Positions 6,596-8,703 of a stretch of 8,703 nucleotides of DNA are shown here, piece by piece. The notes under the pieces were generated by a model that saw nothing but the letters and a program-made list of their open reading frames with translations, was not told where the DNA came from and made no database searches. The DNA is from Armatimonadetes bacterium RBG_19FT_COMBO_69_19 (GTDB taxonomy: Bacteria > Sysuimicrobiota > Sysuimicrobiia > Sysuimicrobiales > Kaftiobacteriaceae), in contig MENB01000014.1 in NCBI GenBank assembly GCA_001768125.1, forward strand, positions 1-8,703. Reading direction: 5' to 3'. Numbering within the stretch: position 1 is the stretch's first letter; each line of letters begins with the position of its first letter. The position numbers and the translations under genes were made by a program.

Positions 6596-6997
6596 GTGGG
6601 AATGATCACTGATCCGATCGCGGACATGCTGACGCAGATCCGCAACGCCAATACGGCCCGGCACGACCACGTGGACGTCCCGGCGAGCAAGATGAAGATG
6701 GAGATCGCCCGCATCCTGAAGGACGAGGGGTTCATCGCGGACTGGCGGTCCATCGAGCGGGGGCCGCAGGGGGTGCTGCGCGTCACGCTCAAGTACGGGC
6801 CGCGCAAGGAGCCGATCCTCTCCGGGCTGCGCCGGGCGAGCCGCCCCGGGCTGCGCCTGTACACCACGCGCACGGAGATCCCCCGGATCCGCGGCGGGAT
6901 GGGCGTGGCGATCCTCACCACGTCGCGGGGCGTCATCACCGACCGGCAGGCGCGGCGGATGGGCGTCGGCGGTGAAGTGCTGTGCTATGTCTGGTAA
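6596..6997 (+). CDS. rpsH: 30S ribosomal protein S8
   Basis: S8 is a primary binder of the central domain of 16S rRNA (helix 21). In E. coli it is the translational repressor of the spc operon. The product is 133 residues, normal length. The N-terminus [20 protein letters not shown] and the helix [18 protein letters not shown] are clear. The C-terminal RNA-binding domain shows [20 protein letters not shown] (residues 101-120) followed by [15 protein letters not shown], the nearly invariant end. GTG 6596 is chosen over ATG 6602 on ribosome-binding-site spacing, and the choice changes only two residues. The stop is TAA at 6995-6997. The 24-base gap to rplF contains only that gene's ribosome binding site. 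Confidence 0.98.
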   Translation: MGMITDPIADMLTQIRNANTARHDHVDVPASKMKMEIARILKDEGFIADWRSIERGPQGVLRVTLKYGPRKEPILSGLRRASRPGLRLYTTRTEIPRIRGGMGVAILTTSRGVITDRQARRMGVGGEVLCYVW

Positions 6998-7021
6998 GCG
7001 TGTGACGACGGAGGACCAGCC

Positions 7022-7576
7022 ATGTCGCGTGTAGGGAAGGCGCCCATTCCGATTCCGAAAGGCGTGCAGGTCAAGGTCACCGGCCGCACCGTCGAGGTGA
7101 AGGGCCCGAAGGGCGCGCTGTCGCGCGACGTGCACCCCGACATGGCGGTGGCGGTCGAGGACAGCACGCTGCTCGTGCGCCGGCCGACCGAGCTCCAGCA
7201 TCACCGCGCCCTGCACGGCCTCAGCCGCGCGCTGCTGGCCAACATGGTGCGCGGGGTGACGGAGGGGTTCAAGGTCGATCTCGAGATCCACGGCGTCGGT
7301 TATCGCGCGGCGAAGCAGGGGACGGCGCTGACGCTGCAGGTCGGCTACTCGCACCCGGTCGAGGTTGCCCCGCCCGCGGGGATCACCTTCGACCTGCCCC
7401 AGCCCACCCGCATCACGGTCACCGGCATCGACAAAGAGCTCGTCGGGCAGGTCGCGGCGCGCATCCGCGCGATCCGGAAGCCCGACCCCTACAAGGGCAA
7501 GGGCATCCGCTACGCGGGTGAGCGCATCAAGCTGAAGCCGGGCAAGGCGGGCCGCACCGTGGGCGGGAAGGCGTAG
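7022..7576 (+). CDS. rplF: 50S ribosomal protein L6
   Basis: L6 binds 23S rRNA near the sarcin-ricin loop and the base of the L7/L12 stalk, close to the elongation-factor site. The product is 184 residues, close to the usual 175-180. It shows the duplicated fold. The N-terminal copy begins [19 protein letters not shown] with [14 protein letters not shown]. The second copy begins [19 protein letters not shown] (residues 81-99). The C-terminal signature is [20 protein letters not shown] (residues 148-167). GGAGGA at 7010-7015 precedes ATG 7022 with good spacing. L18 follows after 10 bases, and its ribosome binding site overlaps the L6 stop codon. Confidence 0.98.
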   Translation: MSRVGKAPIPIPKGVQVKVTGRTVEVKGPKGALSRDVHPDMAVAVEDSTLLVRRPTELQHHRALHGLSRALLANMVRGVTEGFKVDLEIHGVGYRAAKQGTALTLQVGYSHPVEVAPPAGITFDLPQPTRITVTGIDKELVGQVAARIRAIRKPDPYKGKGIRYAGERIKLKPGKAGRTVGGKA

Positions 7577-7586
7577 GAGGAGATCG

Positions 7587-7955
7587 ATGCTTAAGAAACA
7601 GGATCGGAACGCGCTGCGCCAGCGGCGGCACCTGCGCATCCGGCGGCACGTGGCCGGGCAGGGAGAGCGCCCGCGCCTCTCGGTGTTCCGCAGCCTCAAC
7701 CACATGTACGCGCAGATCGTGGACGATGCGCGCGGGGTGACGCTGGTGGCCGTCTCGACCCGCGACCCCGAGATCCGCGACGCGCTCAAGGGCAAGAAGA
7801 AGACCGACGCGGGCGTCCTGGTGGGCGAGGCGATCGCACGGCGGGCCCTAGAGAAGGGCATCGACCGCGTCGTGTTCGACCGCGGCGGGTACCTGTACCA
7901 CGGTCGCGTCAAGGCGCTGGCCGATGGCGCCCGCAAAGCCGGGCTGCAGTTCTAA
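7587..7955 (+). CDS. rplR: 50S ribosomal protein L18
   Basis: L18 binds 5S rRNA and, with L5, anchors it in the central protuberance. The product is 122 residues, normal length. It starts with a basic arm [20 protein letters not shown]. The core follows: [20 protein letters not shown] (residues 27-46), [14 protein letters not shown], then [20 protein letters not shown] and the invariant end [28 protein letters not shown] at 7575-7582, overlapping the rplF stop TAG, is a strong ribosome binding site 6 bases from the ATG. The stop is TAA at 7953-7955. Confidence 0.98.
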   Translation: MLKKQDRNALRQRRHLRIRRHVAGQGERPRLSVFRSLNHMYAQIVDDARGVTLVAVSTRDPEIRDALKGKKKTDAGVLVGEAIARRALEKGIDRVVFDRGGYLYHGRVKALADGARKAGLQF

Positions 7956-7963
7956 GAGGAGGT
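7956..7963 (+). promoter_or_regulatory. Ribosome binding site of rpsE
   Basis: GAGGAGGT starts immediately after the L18 stop and its AGGAGG core ends 5 bases before ATG 7968. It is one of the best matches to the 16S rRNA 3' end in the window and fixes the S5 start. Confidence 0.75.
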
Positions 7964-7967
7964 CTCG

Positions 7968-8486
7968 ATGCCGGTCAAGAGGGTGGATCCCACAACGATC
8001 AACCTCACCGTCGAGAAGGCGGTGTGGATCAACCGCGTGGCCAAGGTCACCAAGGGCGCCAAGCGGTTCAACTTCGCGGCGCTGGTCATCGTCGGCGACG
8101 AGCAGGGCCACGTGGGCGCGGGGCTCGGCAAGGCATCCGAGGTGCCGGACGCGATCCGCAAAGCCATCGAGGACGCGAAGAAGAGCCTGGTCGAAGTCCC
8201 CCTGCGCGGCACGACCATCCCGCATGAAGCGATCGGCGTCTTCGGGGCCTCCCGGGTGCTCTTGCGCCCGGCGACCGAAGGGACCGGCGTCATCGCCGGA
8301 GGCTCGATCCGGGCGGTGCTGCAGGCGGCGGGGATCAAGGACATCCTGACCAAGTCGCTGGGCTCGCGCAACCCGATCAACCAGGCACGGGCCGCGCTGG
8401 AGGCGCTGCTGATGCTGCGGCAGCCGGAAGACGTGGCCCGGTTGCGCAACAAGCCGGTGGAAGAAGTGATGGCGTTCCGGAGGTAG
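7968..8486 (+). CDS. rpsE: 30S ribosomal protein S5
   Basis: S5 lies on the back of the small subunit with S4 and S8. It affects decoding accuracy and the mRNA entry helicase, and carries the known spectinomycin-resistance loop. The product is 172 residues, normal length. The N-terminal double-stranded-RNA-binding-like domain reads [20 protein letters not shown] (residues 15-34), then [20 protein letters not shown] and [20 protein letters not shown]. The C-terminal domain has [40 protein letters not shown] and [20 protein letters not shown], all close to consensus. The stop is TAG at 8484-8486. The next gene is L15, 2 bases on; L30, the usual neighbour here, is absent. Confidence 0.98.
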   Translation: MPVKRVDPTTINLTVEKAVWINRVAKVTKGAKRFNFAALVIVGDEQGHVGAGLGKASEVPDAIRKAIEDAKKSLVEVPLRGTTIPHEAIGVFGASRVLLRPATEGTGVIAGGSIRAVLQAAGIKDILTKSLGSRNPINQARAALEALLMLRQPEDVARLRNKPVEEVMAFRR

Positions 8487-8488
8487 GC

Positions 8489-8703
8489 ATGAAGATCTCT
8501 GATTTGAAGCCAGCAAAGGGCGCTCGCCGGCCCACGCGGCGCGTGGGCCGTGGACTTGGCTCGGGCCGGGGCTCCTACAGCGGCCGCGGCCGCAAGGGAG
8601 CCAAGGCGCGCTCCGGCAAGGCCCCGCGGCCGGGATTCGAGGGCGGGCAGACGCCGCTCAGCAAGCGCCTGCCGTTCCGCCGGGGCGTGCGGGCCGGCGG
8701 CGC
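8489..8703 (+). CDS. rplO: 50S ribosomal protein L15 (3' partial)
   Basis: L15 is a late-assembly large-subunit protein whose long basic N-terminal arm threads through 23S rRNA. Only the first 71 residues are in the window, and the frame runs off the end. ATG 8489 gives [20 protein letters not shown]. The family signature follows: [20 protein letters not shown] (residues 20-39), [20 protein letters not shown] (residues 40-59) and RLPFRRG. The first few codons (TCT, GAT, TTG, CCA, GCA) are less GC-rich than the rest of the cluster, as often seen at efficiently initiated starts. GGAGG at 8479-8483, in the end of rpsE, lies 5 bases upstream. secY is the gene expected next, outside the window. 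Confidence 0.97.
   Translation, partial: MKISDLKPAKGARRPTRRVGRGLGSGRGSYSGRGRKGAKARSGKAPRPGFEGGQTPLSKRLPFRRGVRAGG

Noticed and set aside
6560..7936. Very long antisense open frame (458 codons) opposite S14, S8, L6 and L18.
   Set aside because: Stop codons are rare in all frames of GC-rich DNA. The translation is low-complexity Arg/His/Ala/Leu-rich with no recognisable domain, while the opposite strand encodes well-conserved ribosomal proteins.
1..8703. Mobile element, toxin-antitoxin, defence or other accessory system hidden in the cluster.
   Set aside because: Every part of the window is accounted for by ribosomal-protein genes in canonical order with gaps of at most 38 bases, leaving no room for an extra gene.

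Overview
The whole window is one stretch of the conserved bacterial S10-spc ribosomal-protein gene cluster. It holds 19 genes, all on the + strand, in the order L3 (5' end cut off), L4, L23, L2, S19, L22, S3, L16, L29, S17, L14, L24, L5, S14, S8, L6, L18, S5, L15 (3' end cut off). I see no RNA gene, mobile element, CRISPR array, or intrinsic terminator. No gap between genes exceeds 38 bases, and neighbours often overlap or sit a few bases apart, so the cluster is probably transcribed as one long message with much translational coupling. The window contains no novel multi-gene system that I can see; what is unusual lies in individual proteins and in one missing gene.

Organism: a bacterium with strongly GC-rich DNA and GC-rich third codon positions. 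S14 is the short zinc-binding type, L24 carries two CxxC pairs, and the L5 C-terminal region resembles, from memory, Firmicutes, Chloroflexota and other Gram-positive-related deep lineages. I cannot name a phylum. Good Shine-Dalgarno motifs (AGGAGG-like) precede most genes. Four genes start with GTG (L2, S3, S14, S8).

Layout: 1-4738 is the S10-operon part (rplC to rpsQ). 4735-8703 is the spc-operon part (rplN to rplO). The two join through a 4-base ATGA overlap of rpsQ and rplN, so there is no room for the intergenic promoter that separates the two operons in E. coli.

Most notable points: (1) L5 carries a roughly 115-residue N-terminal extension with no Ile, Leu, Val, Phe, Tyr, Trp or Cys, so it must be disordered. 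(2) The L30 gene (rpmD) is absent between rpsE and rplO, which are 2 bases apart. (3) S19 has an Ala/Thr/Pro/Gly-rich C-terminal tail and S3 has a charged C-terminal extension. (4) L2 has Ser in place of the usual Asp before its key His.
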